From Streptomyces sp. NBC_01016 (GTDB taxonomy: Bacteria > Actinomycetota > Actinomycetes > Streptomycetales > Streptomycetaceae), in contig NZ_JAPEOQ010000002.1 in NCBI RefSeq assembly GCF_026341035.1, positions 248,001 through 312,000 on the forward strand: a stretch of DNA of 64,000 nucleotides. Direction: 5' to 3'. The notes below the pieces were generated by a model that was not told where the DNA came from, ran no database searches, and was given only the letters and a program-made list of their open reading frames with translations. Positions 7,220-16,051 of the stretch are shown in pieces. Made by a program: the position numbers and the translations under genes. How positions within the stretch are numbered: position 1 is the first letter of the stretch; each line of letters starts with the position of its first letter.

Positions 7220-8989
7220 ATGCCGCGCATACGCTCTGTCACCACAGCCGCCGCAGAGATCGACCGCCGCGCATTCCTGACCGCGACCGGCGCGGTGACC
7301 CTCTCTGCCGGTATCGGATACGCCCTCGGACCGGCAGGCGGCACCAACGCCGCCGCCCACCCGGCCGCCGCCGCCCCGGCAAGGGCGATGTCCCGCCAAG
7401 CACCCGCCGCCCCACTCGCCCCCTACACCCGCGGCACCACCCTCGCCGCCGTCGCGACCGCCGCCGCGGGCTCCGGCTACCGGCGCCTGGGCGACGGACC
7501 GGCCTGGACCCGCGTCGTCCGCACCGAACTCGGCTCCGCCCGCAGCGACCGCGAGGCCAAGCGGAAGCCCCTCGCCGCGTTCGTCCAGTTCACCGACCTC
7601 CACCTGGTCGACGTACAACACCCCCTGCGCTACGAGTACTTGAGGTCGCAGACCGCCAGCGCTTGGCGGCCGCAGGAGGCGCTGAGCGTAGCCGGGGCCG
7701 TCGCCCTCGTGGAACGGGTGAACGCCCTGCGCGGCGCACCCGTCACCGCCTCGCCGCTGCACTTCGTGATGACGACGGGCGACAACACCGACAACAACGC
7801 CCGCTCCGAACTCGACTGGTTCCTCAAAGCGATGAGCGGCGGCCGCATCAGCCCCAACACCGGCGACCCCCGCCACTACGAGGGCGTCCAGAACAGCGGG
7901 CTTCCCCTCTACTGGCAGCCGGACGAGGCATTCCGGGACGGCGACAAGCGGGACCACGGCTTCCCCCGCATCCCCGGCTTCCTGGACGCCGCGATCTCCG
8001 AACTGCAGAGCCCCGGCCTGAACGTCCCCTGGTACTCCACGGTCGGCAACCACGACTCGCTGCCCGGCGGCTGCTACGCGCCCGCGGACCCGTACTTCGC
8101 CGAATTCGCGGTGGGTGACCGCAAGTTGATGGACCTCGACACCGCCACGGGCAAGGCGATCTGGGACAACGTACAGAACGGCGGGGACCCGAAGGGCAAG
8201 GCGTTCAAGGAGCTGCTCGTCTCGCACAAGCGGAAGATGCGCCGGGTGACGCCCGACGAGTCGCGCGCCCCGTTCACGCCGGTCGAGTACGTCGCGGCCC
8301 ACCTCGACCCTGCGCACATGGGGCCGGGCCCGATCGGCCACGGCTACACCCAGGCCAACCTGGCCGACGCGACGCAGCACTACGCGTTCCGGATCTCCGA
8401 CGACGTCCTCGGCATCAGCCTCGACACCACGGACCCGGCCGGCCACTACGAGGGCTCGATCGGTGCGTCCCAACTGGACTGGCTCAAGGGTGAGTTGAAG
8501 GCCGCCGAGCGGCGCGGCGACCACGTCCTCGTCTTCTCCCACCACACCTCCAAGACGATGCGCAACCTCCGCGAGGACCCGGACCGCCGCGGCGAACGGC
8601 GGCACGGCGGCGAGGAGTTGACCGCCCTGCTCGCGGCCCACCGCCCCGTCCTCGCCTGGGTGAACGGCCACAGTCACAAGAACGACATCACGCCACATGC
8701 GGGCACCGGCGACGGCACCGGCTTCTGGGAGATCTCCACCGCATCCCACGTCGACTTTCCGCAGCTCGCCCGCATCATCGAGGTCGCCGACAACCGCGAC
8801 GGCACGCTGTCCGTCTTCACGACGCTCATCGAGTCCTCGGCCCCGCACCGCACCGACTTCACGGACCTCACGCAGACGGGTCTTGCCGCCCTCTACCGCG
8901 AGCTCTCCTACAACGCGCCCGGCTCACGCGCCACGCTCTCCGGCACCCCGGGCGACCGCAACACCGAACTCGTCCTCCGAAAGGGCTGA
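7220..8989 (+). CDS. Exported (Tat-type) metallophosphoesterase, TIGR03767 family
   Basis: 589 residues. The N-terminus has a twin-arginine-like signal (IDRRAFLTATGAVTLSAGIG), pointing to folded export. The calcineurin-like phosphoesterase motifs appear in order: TDLHLVD (D-x-H metal site, ~120), TTGDNTDNNARSEL (GD..N, ~185), VGNHDSLPGG (GNHD, ~278), SHHTSKTM and NGHSHKND (GHxH, ~480). This spacing and the RR leader fit the actinobacterial TIGR03767 (PPA1498-type) family, whose natural substrate is not established. It is monocistronic or co-transcribed with the serine hydrolase 98 bases downstream. The start ATG follows GGGGAGA. Confidence 0.9.
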   Translation: MPRIRSVTTAAAEIDRRAFLTATGAVTLSAGIGYALGPAGGTNAAAHPAAAAPARAMSRQAPAAPLAPYTRGTTLAAVATAAAGSGYRRLGDGPAWTRVVRTELGSARSDREAKRKPLAAFVQFTDLHLVDVQHPLRYEYLRSQTASAWRPQEALSVAGAVALVERVNALRGAPVTASPLHFVMTTGDNTDNNARSELDWFLKAMSGGRISPNTGDPRHYEGVQNSGLPLYWQPDEAFRDGDKRDHGFPRIPGFLDAAISELQSPGLNVPWYSTVGNHDSLPGGCYAPADPYFAEFAVGDRKLMDLDTATGKAIWDNVQNGGDPKGKAFKELLVSHKRKMRRVTPDESRAPFTPVEYVAAHLDPAHMGPGPIGHGYTQANLADATQHYAFRISDDVLGISLDTTDPAGHYEGSIGASQLDWLKGELKAAERRGDHVLVFSHHTSKTMRNLREDPDRRGERRHGGEELTALLAAHRPVLAWVNGHSHKNDITPHAGTGDGTGFWEISTASHVDFPQLARIIEVADNRDGTLSVFTTLIESSAPHRTDFTDLTQTGLAALYRELSYNAPGSRATLSGTPGDRNTELVLRKG

Positions 8990-9087
8990 TTCCGGCTCAA
9001 CCGGCCGACATCGGCTCAACTCCCGCACCCACCCCCGAAGTCCCTCCGGTCGAACGCGACACCACGGCACGGCAACGGAGGAGACAC

Positions 9088-10230
9088 ATGCTGAAGCGCA
9101 CGGCCCTGCTGGGGGCGGCGACAGTGCTGGCGATCACGACCGGGGCGCTCGCCACTCCGGCCCTCGCATCGGGCCCGGACCGCGACGGCCACCGAGCCAC
9201 CCAGCGTGCCCTGGATGCCGCCGTACGCGAGGGTGTCCCCGGCGCCACCGCTCAGGTCCGCGGCAACGGCCGTACGTGGAAGGGGACTTCGGGCGTCGGG
9301 AACCTCACCACCCACAAGCCGCGCGGCGCCCACGACCACTACCGCGTCGGCTCCGTCACCAAGACGTTCGTCTCCACGGTCCTCCTCCAGCTGGAGGCCG
9401 AAGGGGAGCTGGACCTCGACGACACCGTCGAGCACTGGCTGCCCGGCCTCGTCACCGGCGACGGATACGACGCCGATCGCATCACCCTGCGGCATCTGCT
9501 CAACCACACCAGCGGCATCGCCGACTACCTGGAGGACGCGCGGTTCAACGAGGCGTACATGACCAAGAACTTCCTCGACCACCGCAACGACACTTTCGCG
9601 CCGGAGGAGCTCGTACGCATCGGCGTGCGCAACAAGGCGCGCTTCGACCCGGGAGGCGGCTGGGACTACTCCAACACCAACTACGCGCTCGCCGCCATGG
9701 TCATCGAGAAGGCGACCGGCCACGCGTACGGGGACGAGATCGAACACCGCATCATCGAGCCCCTGGGCCTGCGCGCCACGAAGGTCCCCGGCACCGACCC
9801 ACGCATGCCGCGCCCCGCCTCCCGGGCGTACTCCAAGCTGGGCGACAGCGCCGGGCCGACGTACGACGTCACCGAGTTCAACCCGAGCGGCTCCTTCGGA
9901 TCCGGCGAGATGATCTCCGACTCCGCCGACCTGAACCGCTTCTACACCGCCCTGGTCCGCGGCGAGTTGCTGCCGCCCGAGCAGATGAAGGAGATGCGGA
10001 CCACGGCGCCGGGCGGCACCCAGGGACCGGACTCCGCCTACGGCCTCGGCCTGCAGCGCTGGAAGCTGGAGTGCGGCACGGTCGTGTGGGGCCACGGCGG
10101 CGGCATCCACGGTTCGTCGTCGCTCGTCCTGACGACGCCCGACGGCAGCCACTCCCTCGCCCTCAACTTCAACGGCGACTGGGCGGGCGACATGACGAAG
10201 GTCGCCGAGGCGGAGTTCTGCGGCAAGTAG
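9088..10230 (+). CDS. Secreted serine hydrolase (class C beta-lactamase / DD-peptidase fold)
   Basis: 380 residues with a Sec signal peptide (MLKRTALLGAATVLAITTGA, cleavage near PALASG). The catalytic motifs of the beta-lactamase/transpeptidase-like family are present: SVTKTF (SxxK, ~92), YSNTNY (YxN, ~193) and WGHGGGIHG (HxG, ~333). Also typical are LRHLLNHTSGI and the PGGGWDYSNTNYA lead-in. Likely a D-alanyl-D-alanine carboxypeptidase or esterase acting on extracellular substrates; a true beta-lactamase is less likely. GGAGGAG 6-10 bases before the ATG supports the start. It converges on the next gene with only a 9-base gap. Confidence 0.9.
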   Translation: MLKRTALLGAATVLAITTGALATPALASGPDRDGHRATQRALDAAVREGVPGATAQVRGNGRTWKGTSGVGNLTTHKPRGAHDHYRVGSVTKTFVSTVLLQLEAEGELDLDDTVEHWLPGLVTGDGYDADRITLRHLLNHTSGIADYLEDARFNEAYMTKNFLDHRNDTFAPEELVRIGVRNKARFDPGGGWDYSNTNYALAAMVIEKATGHAYGDEIEHRIIEPLGLRATKVPGTDPRMPRPASRAYSKLGDSAGPTYDVTEFNPSGSFGSGEMISDSADLNRFYTALVRGELLPPEQMKEMRTTAPGGTQGPDSAYGLGLQRWKLECGTVVWGHGGGIHGSSSLVLTTPDGSHSLALNFNGDWAGDMTKVAEAEFCGK

Positions 10231-10239
10231 CCCACCGAC

Positions 10240-11301
10240 TCACCGCGGCAGCACCACGACGTACGCCGCCGGGTCCCGGTCGCCGGAAGCCATCAGCGCG
10301 GTCCGCACGATGGCGGCCTGCTGCTCGATCGACTCGCGCAGCTTCTTCGGGGAGATGTGCACGACGGTGATCCCGAGCCGCTCCAGGTGCTCGCGCTTAC
10401 GGGCGTACTCGCTCCACAGCGCGTCGTCGTCCTGCCGAAGGCCATGGCGCGGCGCCCGGGTGTCCAGCTCGACGGCGACGGAGTGATCGGGCCAGAACGC
10501 GTCGACGCCGCCGAGGTGCGGGCCGCCGGGCAGCCGCAGATCCACGTTCCACACGGGGTCGGGCAGCCCGTACTCGCGCACCATCGCGTACAGCCGGTCC
10601 TCGGCGATGGTCCGCCCCTCGGCGAGCAGCGAGTCGACGGCGTCGATGACGTGCGGCCTGGTCAGCAGCCGGGCCGCCGACAACTCCCGTACGACGGCGG
10701 CCGGTTCGCAGTGCCCGCCCCGTACGGCCTCGGTGAGCAGCCGTCGTACGGCGCCCGCGTCGGACAGCCGGGACACCGCGTCGGCGAGCGCCCTCGGCAC
10801 GGGGGCGACCGGAACTCCCTTCAGCTGTACGGGAGTCGGCAGGGCGGTGGTCCGGATCAGCCGCGCGAAGGCGGTGGACCGCAACCGCCGGGTGCGCGGG
10901 ACGAGCACGTCGATGTGGTCGAGCGAGGACAGCGGGGGAGCGGCGGAGAAGCCGTGCAGCGCGAGGGCGGCGAGCCCGGTGACGATGGTGTCGGAGTACG
11001 GCGCGCGACCGGGGGCGTGCTGCGTGGGCACCCCGTCCGGGCGCCCGCGCCGCTCGGGGGCCCGCCCCGAGTACATCAGCACGGCGTGCAGCCGCTCCTC
11101 GTCGCTGGGCTGGCCGGGGTGCAACAAATACACACCTGGCAGCAACTGTTGCCAGGTCCCACCGGCCCGGCACTGCTCGGACACGGCGGCGGCGCCCACG
11201 CCGTGCGCCTTCAGCTGCGCGGCGCTCATCAGCTGCCGCTGGTTCTGGTTGAGGTGGCGCAGGGGGCGGGGCGACAGCGGGGCGGGGGTGTTCTGGTTCA
11301 T
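10240..11301 (-). CDS. AbiEi-like N-terminal domain / DUF559-like C-terminal domain protein
   Basis: 353 residues. The N-terminal part (LMSAAQLKAHGVGAAAVSEQ, then GTWQQLLPGVYLLHPG) resembles the winged-helix domain of AbiEi-family antitoxins. The C-terminal part (VDAFWPDHSVAVELD, then ARKREHLERLGITVVHISPK) resembles DUF559/Vsr-like endonuclease folds, with Asp/Glu residues in VELD that could bind metal. No AbiEii-type nucleotidyltransferase toxin lies next to it, so it is not a complete type IV toxin-antitoxin pair. Such stand-alone genes are common in Streptomyces and their role is unknown. An upstream in-frame extension to 11460 lacks a good start; the ATG at 11301 was chosen. Confidence 0.65.
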   Translation of the reverse strand: MNQNTPAPLSPRPLRHLNQNQRQLMSAAQLKAHGVGAAAVSEQCRAGGTWQQLLPGVYLLHPGQPSDEERLHAVLMYSGRAPERRGRPDGVPTQHAPGRAPYSDTIVTGLAALALHGFSAAPPLSSLDHIDVLVPRTRRLRSTAFARLIRTTALPTPVQLKGVPVAPVPRALADAVSRLSDAGAVRRLLTEAVRGGHCEPAAVVRELSAARLLTRPHVIDAVDSLLAEGRTIAEDRLYAMVREYGLPDPVWNVDLRLPGGPHLGGVDAFWPDHSVAVELDTRAPRHGLRQDDDALWSEYARKREHLERLGITVVHISPKKLRESIEQQAAIVRTALMASGDRDPAAYVVVLPR

Positions 11302-11460
11302 GACCCGCCCATTCCCGCCCAAGAACCCCCCACTAACCGCTGTTACACCCCCGTAGGAAACTCCGGACATCGTCGCCCTAAAGGTGTCCCCACCTCCTGC
11401 CGAAAAGACCAGGCGGCACCGGGGGTTACGGCCGCGATTGCCAGCATTCAGTAACACCAC

Positions 11461-11528
11461 TTAAGCCCCGCTCTTGGACGAGAGCCCGCGGGGTCCGGGG
11501 CAGAGCCCCGAGGCCGAAACCCCGGGGT
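11461..11528. repeat. Dispersed GC-rich repeat copy
   Basis: AAGCCCCGCTCTTGGACGAG, then AGCCCGCGGGGTCCGGGGCA and GAGCCCCGAGGC. Same family as 22338-22425 and 24545-24735 (the GCTCT..GACGAGAGCCCGCGGGG subtype). It lies just downstream of the pepN stop on the minus strand and can fold into a long GC stem, so it may act as the pepN terminator. Confidence 0.7.
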
Positions 11529-11544
11529 ACCGCCACCACTCCGA

Positions 11545-14130
11545 CTACCTGCCCGCAGCCCCGTCACACGCCTGCCCCCGCAAGGCCCGCGCCAAGTCGT
11601 CCCGCGCCTCAAGCACAAGCCTCCGCAACGCCGGCGCACCCCCCTCATGCCCGGACAGCCACGCGTCCGTCGCATCCAGCGTCGCCTGCGAGTCCTGCAG
11701 CCCGGGGAACAGCCCCCGCACCACATCCATCCCGATCTGGATCGACCGCTCTTCCCACACCCGCTCGATCACCGCGAAGTACTTCTCCGCGTACTTCGCG
11801 GTGAGCGCCCGCTGCGACGGCTGCTGGAACCCCGAAATGGTCGCCTCCACCAGCGCGTTGCTCAACGCGTCCGACTCCACGACCTGCGCCCAGGCCTGCG
11901 CCTTCACGGCCTCCGACGGCCGCGCCGCGAGGCACCGCACCTGGTGCCGCTTGCCGGAGGCGGTGTCGTCCCGCGCCAGTTCCGCCGCCAGTACGCCCTC
12001 GTTCGCGACCCCGTACGTCGCGAGCGTCTCCAGGAACGCCCACCGCAGCTCTTGGTCGACGTCGAGCCCGTCGATCTTCGCGCCGCCGGAAACGTCCAAC
12101 AGCCCCTGGAGCAACTGGAGATCGGCCTCGCTGGAGGCGACCGCTCCGAAGAACCGGGCCCACGTCAGCTGGTGCTGGCTCCCCGGCTCCGCGATCCGCA
12201 GCTCCTTGAGCGCGCCCTCGGCGAGCAGCCGGCCACCGGTCTCGCGCCACTCGGGCACCGCGTAGTGCACGAGCGCGGAGCGCGCCCACGCGTGCAGCGT
12301 CTGGAGCACCCCGATGTCGGACTCGCGCCCCGCGAACCGCAGCACGAGATCGATGAAGTCACGCGCGGGCATCAACGCGTCCCGCGTCGCGTTCCACAGC
12401 GCCGACCAGCACAGGGCCCGCGCCAGCGGGTCGGAGATGTCCCCGAGGTGGTCCCGCAGCGTCGCCAGCGACCCCTCGTCGAACCGGATCTTGCAGTAGG
12501 TGAGGTCGTCGTCGTTGACCAGTACGAGCTCGGGAGCCTCGGCCCCGGCCAGCTCGCCCACGACCGTCCGCGGCCCGTCCACGTCGACCTCGGCGCGCGC
12601 GTACCGCTCGACGGCGCCGCCTGCCGCACGCCGGTACAGGCCCACGGCCACCCGGTGCGGGCGCAGTTCGGGGTGCGACTCGGCCGCTTCCTGCACCACC
12701 GCCAGCTCGGTGATCCGCCCCTCGGCGTTCAACGTGACTTGCGGGGTAAGGGAGTTGACGCCCGCGGTCTGAAGCCAGGACCGCGACCAGGTCGCCAGGT
12801 CGCGCCCGCTCGTCTCCTCAAGCGCCGACAGCAGATCGCCCAGTTCGGTGTTCCCGTAGGCGTGCCGCTTGAAGTACCGCCGCGCGCCTTCCAGGAACGC
12901 GTCCCGCCCGACGTACGCGACGAGCTGCTTCAGTACGGAGGCGCCCTTGGCGTACGTGATGCCGTCGAAGTTGAGCTTCGCGTCCTCCAGGTCCCGGATG
13001 TCGGCCGTGATCGGGTGCGTGCTCGGCAGCTGGTCCGCTCGGTACGCCCACGACTTCCGGTTGTTGGCGAAGGTGATCCAGCCGTCCGTGAACCGCGTCG
13101 CCTCCACCATCGAGAACGCGCCCATGAAGTCCGCGAAGGACTCCTTCAGCCACAGGTCGTCCCACCAGCGCATGGTGACGAGGTCGCCGAACCACATGTG
13201 GGCCATCTCGTGGAGGATCACGTTCGCGCGCCGCTCGTAGGACGCCTGCGTGACCTTCCCGCGGAAGATGAACTCCTCGCGGAAGGTCACCATCCCCGGG
13301 TTCTCCATGGCGCCCAGGTTGTACTCGGGCACGAAGGCCTGGTCGTACTTCCCGAAGGGGTACGGGTAGTCGAAGTGGTCGTGGAAGAAGTCGAGGCCCT
13401 GCTTGGTCACCGTGAAGACGTCATCGGCGTCGAAGTACGGGGCGAGCCCCTTGCGGCACATCGCGCCGAGCGGGACGACGAGCTTCGACCCGTCTTCGAA
13501 GGTCCGCTCGTAGGAATCCGTCACGTAGTGGTACGGCCCGGCGACGACCGCCGTGATGTACGTCGAGATCGGCTTGGTCTCCGCGAACTGCCAGACGCCG
13601 TCGACCAGTTCACCCGTGCCGTTCGACCATGCGGTCCATCCCTCGGGGGCCTGCACGCTGAACCGGTACGGCGCCTTCAGGTCGGGCTGCTCGAAGTTGG
13701 CGAACACGCGGCGCGAGTCGGCGGGCTCGTACTGCGTGTAGAGGTACACCTCGCCGTCCTCGGGGTCGACGAAGCGGTGCATGCCTTCACCCGTACGCGA
13801 ATACGCGCACTGGGCGTCGACCACCAGCTCGTTGTCCTCCGCCAGGTTCTCCAGCTGGATGCGGTTGCCGTCGAACACGGCCGCCGGGTCGAGGTCCTCG
13901 CCGTTCAGCGACACGGCCGTCACGGACGGCGCGATCAGGTCGACGAACGTGGCCGCCCCCGCCTCGTTCGACCGGAACCGGATCGTGGTCACGGAACGGA
14001 AGGTGCGCGGCCCCTCGCCGGCGAAGTCGCCGACCGCGGAGCGCAGGTCGAGCGCCACCTCGTACCCGTCGACGGACAGCAGACCCGCCCGCTCGCGGGC
14101 CTCGTCGCGGGACAGATTCTCACCGGGCAC
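11545..14130 (-). CDS. pepN: Aminopeptidase N (M1 family zinc metallopeptidase)
   Basis: 861 residues, the usual length for actinobacterial PepN. The exopeptidase motif GAMEN is at ~273-277 and the zinc site HEMAHMWFGDLVTMRWWDDL...LKE at ~307-330 supplies His307, Glu308, His311 and Glu330. The ERAP1-like C-terminal domain fills the last ~330 residues. It removes N-terminal amino acids from peptides in the cytoplasm. No signal peptide is seen. It is transcribed singly, divergent from the thiol oxidoreductase gene 138 bases away; the ATG at 14130 follows AGGAG. Confidence 0.97.
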   Translation of the reverse strand: MPGENLSRDEARERAGLLSVDGYEVALDLRSAVGDFAGEGPRTFRSVTTIRFRSNEAGAATFVDLIAPSVTAVSLNGEDLDPAAVFDGNRIQLENLAEDNELVVDAQCAYSRTGEGMHRFVDPEDGEVYLYTQYEPADSRRVFANFEQPDLKAPYRFSVQAPEGWTAWSNGTGELVDGVWQFAETKPISTYITAVVAGPYHYVTDSYERTFEDGSKLVVPLGAMCRKGLAPYFDADDVFTVTKQGLDFFHDHFDYPYPFGKYDQAFVPEYNLGAMENPGMVTFREEFIFRGKVTQASYERRANVILHEMAHMWFGDLVTMRWWDDLWLKESFADFMGAFSMVEATRFTDGWITFANNRKSWAYRADQLPSTHPITADIRDLEDAKLNFDGITYAKGASVLKQLVAYVGRDAFLEGARRYFKRHAYGNTELGDLLSALEETSGRDLATWSRSWLQTAGVNSLTPQVTLNAEGRITELAVVQEAAESHPELRPHRVAVGLYRRAAGGAVERYARAEVDVDGPRTVVGELAGAEAPELVLVNDDDLTYCKIRFDEGSLATLRDHLGDISDPLARALCWSALWNATRDALMPARDFIDLVLRFAGRESDIGVLQTLHAWARSALVHYAVPEWRETGGRLLAEGALKELRIAEPGSQHQLTWARFFGAVASSEADLQLLQGLLDVSGGAKIDGLDVDQELRWAFLETLATYGVANEGVLAAELARDDTASGKRHQVRCLAARPSEAVKAQAWAQVVESDALSNALVEATISGFQQPSQRALTAKYAEKYFAVIERVWEERSIQIGMDVVRGLFPGLQDSQATLDATDAWLSGHEGGAPALRRLVLEARDDLARALRGQACDGAAGR

Positions 14131-14268
14131 GGCGGCACTCCTTTGTGACGTAACTGTTCAGCCGCCTACGATCCTCGCACGCGGCTCCGACACCGGACAT
14201 CGGGGAATGGACCGGGCACGGGCCGCGTTGGCGCTGCCGAGACCACCCGGTGAATCTTGAGGAGAACC

Positions 14269-14901
14269 ATGTCCGAGAAGACCCCCGTCGACTTCTGGTT
14301 CGACCCCCTGTGCCCCTGGGCCTGGATGACCTCGCGCTGGGTCCTGGAGGTCGAGAAGGTCCGCGACATCAAGGTCCGCTGGCACGTGATGAGCCTCGCG
14401 GTGCTCAACGAGCCGCGCCTCGACGAGCTGCCCGAGGAGTACCAGGAGATGATGCGCACCCAGGCCTGGGGCCCGGTCCGTGTCGTCATCGCCGCGCAGC
14501 AGGAGCACGGCGCGGAGGTCCTCGGCGACCTCTACACCGCGCTCGGCACCCGTATCCACAACCGCGGCGAGGGCCCCACGAAGGAGGCCGTCGCCGGCGC
14601 TCTGGAGGAGGTCGGCCTGCCGGAGTCCCTCCTCGACCACTGGGACGCCACCAAGTACGAGGAAGAGCTCCGCGCCTCGCACAAGGAGGGCATCGACAAG
14701 GTCGGCCAGGACGTCGGCACGCCGGTCATCGCGGTGCCGGGAGCCGACGGCAACCAGATCGCCTTCTTCGGCCCGGTCGTCACCCCGGCGCCCAAGGGCG
14801 AGGAGGCGGCCAAGCTCTGGGACGGCACGCTCCTCGTCGCCTCGGTCCCGGGCTTCTACGAAATCAAGCGCACGCGCACGGTGGGCCCGATCTTCGACTA
14901 G
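14269..14901 (+). CDS. DsbA-fold mycothiol-dependent nitroreductase-like protein (Rv2466c type)
   Basis: 210 residues with a thioredoxin/DsbA-like fold. The active site is CPWA in FWFDPLCPWAWMTSRW, as in mycobacterial Rv2466c, a mycothiol-dependent reductase; the cis-Pro region is GTPVIAVPG. Length and the WHVMSLAVLNE segment fit that family. It is likely cytoplasmic and involved in mycothiol-linked redox chemistry. GAGGAGAACC immediately precedes the ATG at 14269; an in-frame TTG 12 bases upstream is weaker. Its TAG stop overlaps the stop of the convergent small gene by four bases in the palindrome CTAG. Confidence 0.87.
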   Translation: MSEKTPVDFWFDPLCPWAWMTSRWVLEVEKVRDIKVRWHVMSLAVLNEPRLDELPEEYQEMMRTQAWGPVRVVIAAQQEHGAEVLGDLYTALGTRIHNRGEGPTKEAVAGALEEVGLPESLLDHWDATKYEEELRASHKEGIDKVGQDVGTPVIAVPGADGNQIAFFGPVVTPAPKGEEAAKLWDGTLLVASVPGFYEIKRTRTVGPIFD

Positions 14902-15119
14902 TCGTCGATGCTCGGCGGGAAGCTCCCGCCGCCCCACGTGCGGCCGTGGCGCCGGTAGGTGAGACACCCTTCGGTGTCACATCGCCACGTCGCGTGGATG
15001 TCGGCCTCGATCTGTCCCTTGGCAGCCAGGTGTGCCTTCTCGTGGGCCTTGAGGCGACGGAAGGGTCGGGGGCCGCCGTGGCACGTGTCGCAGTGCAGGT
15101 TCAAGAACTCCGCTGTCAT
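14898..15119 (-). CDS. Small Cys-containing hypothetical protein (zinc-ribbon-like)
   Basis: 73 residues of unknown function. Cys residues occur as CDTCHGG near the N-terminus and CDTEGC near residue 45, with several His between them (RLKAHEKAHLAAK), a pattern that could hold one zinc ion. The ATG at 15119 follows GGCGGG. A longer form from GTG at 15170 is rejected because that codon lies inside the sod terminator hairpin. The gene converges on the mycothiol-type reductase gene with a 4-base overlap. It could be translated from sod read-through or from its own promoter. Confidence 0.65.
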   Translation of the reverse strand: MTAEFLNLHCDTCHGGPRPFRRLKAHEKAHLAAKGQIEADIHATWRCDTEGCLTYRRHGRTWGGGSFPPSIDD

Positions 15120-15155
15120 CCCGCCAAGGTCCCCCGGAATCCCGCACACCAACAG

Positions 15156-15184
15156 ACCCCCGTGAGTCACATCCTCACGGGGGT
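15156..15184 (-). terminator. Terminator of the superoxide dismutase gene
   Basis: An 11-bp perfect stem (15156-15166 with 15174-15184, ACCCCCGTGAG/CTCACGGGGGT) with a 7-base loop, about 70 bases past the sodF stop on the minus strand and followed by TCTGTTGG. Confidence 0.75.
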
Positions 15185-15252
15185 CCGTCGTTTCCGCCGC
15201 CCGCCAACGTGAAGGTTGAGAAGACGATCACGAGGCGGGACGCTTCACAGCA

Positions 15253-15894
15253 TCACGGCACCAGCAGCAGGTTGTACGCCCGCTCCCTCGCGGCCGCGTA
15301 CCGCTTGGCCACGTCCTGCCAGTTGACGACCCGCCACATCGCTTCGATGAAGTCGACCTTCTGGTTCTTGTACTGCAGGTAGAACGCGTGCTCCCACGCG
15401 TCGAAGACGAGGATCGGGGTCGAGCCCTGGCCGACGTTGCCCTGGTGGTCGTAGATCTGCTCGACGATGAGCCGCCCGCTCACCGGCTCGTACGCGAGGA
15501 CGCCCCAGCCGGAGCCCTGCGTGGTGGCCGCGGCCTTCGTCAGCTGTGCCTTGAACCCGGCGAAGGAGCCGAAGGACTCGGTGAGCGCGTCGGCCAACTC
15601 GCCCACGCCGTCCGCCGCGAGCGGCTCGCCGCCACCGTCACCGGTCATGTTGTGCCAGTAGATGCTGTGCAGGATGTGGCCGGAGAGGTGGAAGGCCAGG
15701 TTCTTCTCCAGGCCGTTGATCGAGCCCCACTGTTCCTTGTCGCGGGCCTCGGCCAGCTGCTCCAGGGTGTCGTTCGCGCCCTTCACGTACGCCGCGTGGT
15801 GCTTGTCGTGGTGCAGCTCGATGATCTGCGGGTTGATGACCGGCTCAAGCGCCGCGTAGTCGTACGGAAGCTCAGGAAGCGTGTACGTGGCCAT
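15253..15894 (-). CDS. sodF: Iron-type (Fe/Fe-Zn) superoxide dismutase
   Basis: 213 residues. It converts superoxide to oxygen and hydrogen peroxide in the cytoplasm. Metal ligands are visible in [16 protein letters not shown] (His ~27), [15 protein letters not shown] (His ~74) and [14 protein letters not shown] (Asp and His ~160). It is an Fe/Mn-family SOD; assignment as the iron form SodF rests on its near identity by eye to Streptomyces SodF and on the Nur box upstream. In Streptomyces, Nur with nickel represses sodF while nickel SOD is used. An upstream in-frame start at 15969 would overlap the Nur box, so the ATG at 15894 preceding [13 protein letters not shown] was chosen. Confidence 0.96.
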   Translation of the reverse strand: MATYTLPELPYDYAALEPVINPQIIELHHDKHHAAYVKGANDTLEQLAEARDKEQWGSINGLEKNLAFHLSGHILHSIYWHNMTGDGGGEPLAADGVGELADALTESFGSFAGFKAQLTKAAATTQGSGWGVLAYEPVSGRLIVEQIYDHQGNVGQGSTPILVFDAWEHAFYLQYKNQKVDFIEAMWRVVNWQDVAKRYAAARERAYNLLLVP

Positions 15895-15920
15895 GTCTCT
15901 CCGTGCCCTCCGACTGCTTA

Positions 15921-15937
15921 TTGCAACTCTATTGCAA
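15921..15937 (-). promoter_or_regulatory. Nur (nickel-responsive Fur family) operator of sodF
   Basis: TTGCAA at 15921-15926, a 5-base spacer CTCTA, and TTGCAA at 15932-15937, centred ~35 bases before the sodF ATG. This fits the Streptomyces Nur box TTGCAA-N5-TTGCAA known from sodF and nik promoters. Its position would block transcription initiation. Confidence 0.88.
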
Positions 15938-15999
15938 GTGCAGGCTAACAGCAGGAGTGTCGGGCGCAACGAACGGGGACAGCGAACGGGCGCAACGAA

Positions 16000-16031
16000 A
16001 GGGCCCCCGGACCAAGTGGTCCGGGGGCCCT
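16000..16031 (-). terminator. Strong stem-loop downstream of amino-acid permease 1
   Basis: AGGGCCCCCGGACCA (16000-16014) pairs perfectly with TGGTCCGGGGGCCCT (16017-16031). It begins 21 bases after the permease stop (minus strand) and separates it from the sodF promoter region. Confidence 0.85.
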
Positions 16032-16051
16032 CCGCGTTGAACTCGGTACGG

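Noticed and set aside
10240-11301. Type IV AbiE toxin-antitoxin system
   Set aside because: Only an AbiEi-like domain is present; no AbiEii nucleotidyltransferase adjacent on either side.
11647-14148. Long open frame on the plus strand opposite pepN (over 800 codons)
   Set aside because: Shadow of high third-position GC in pepN; Arg/Val/Leu-rich with no recognisable domain. The same applies to long antisense frames at 49635-53012, 59659-62682, 38968-41364, 47296-50013 and 55048-57033.
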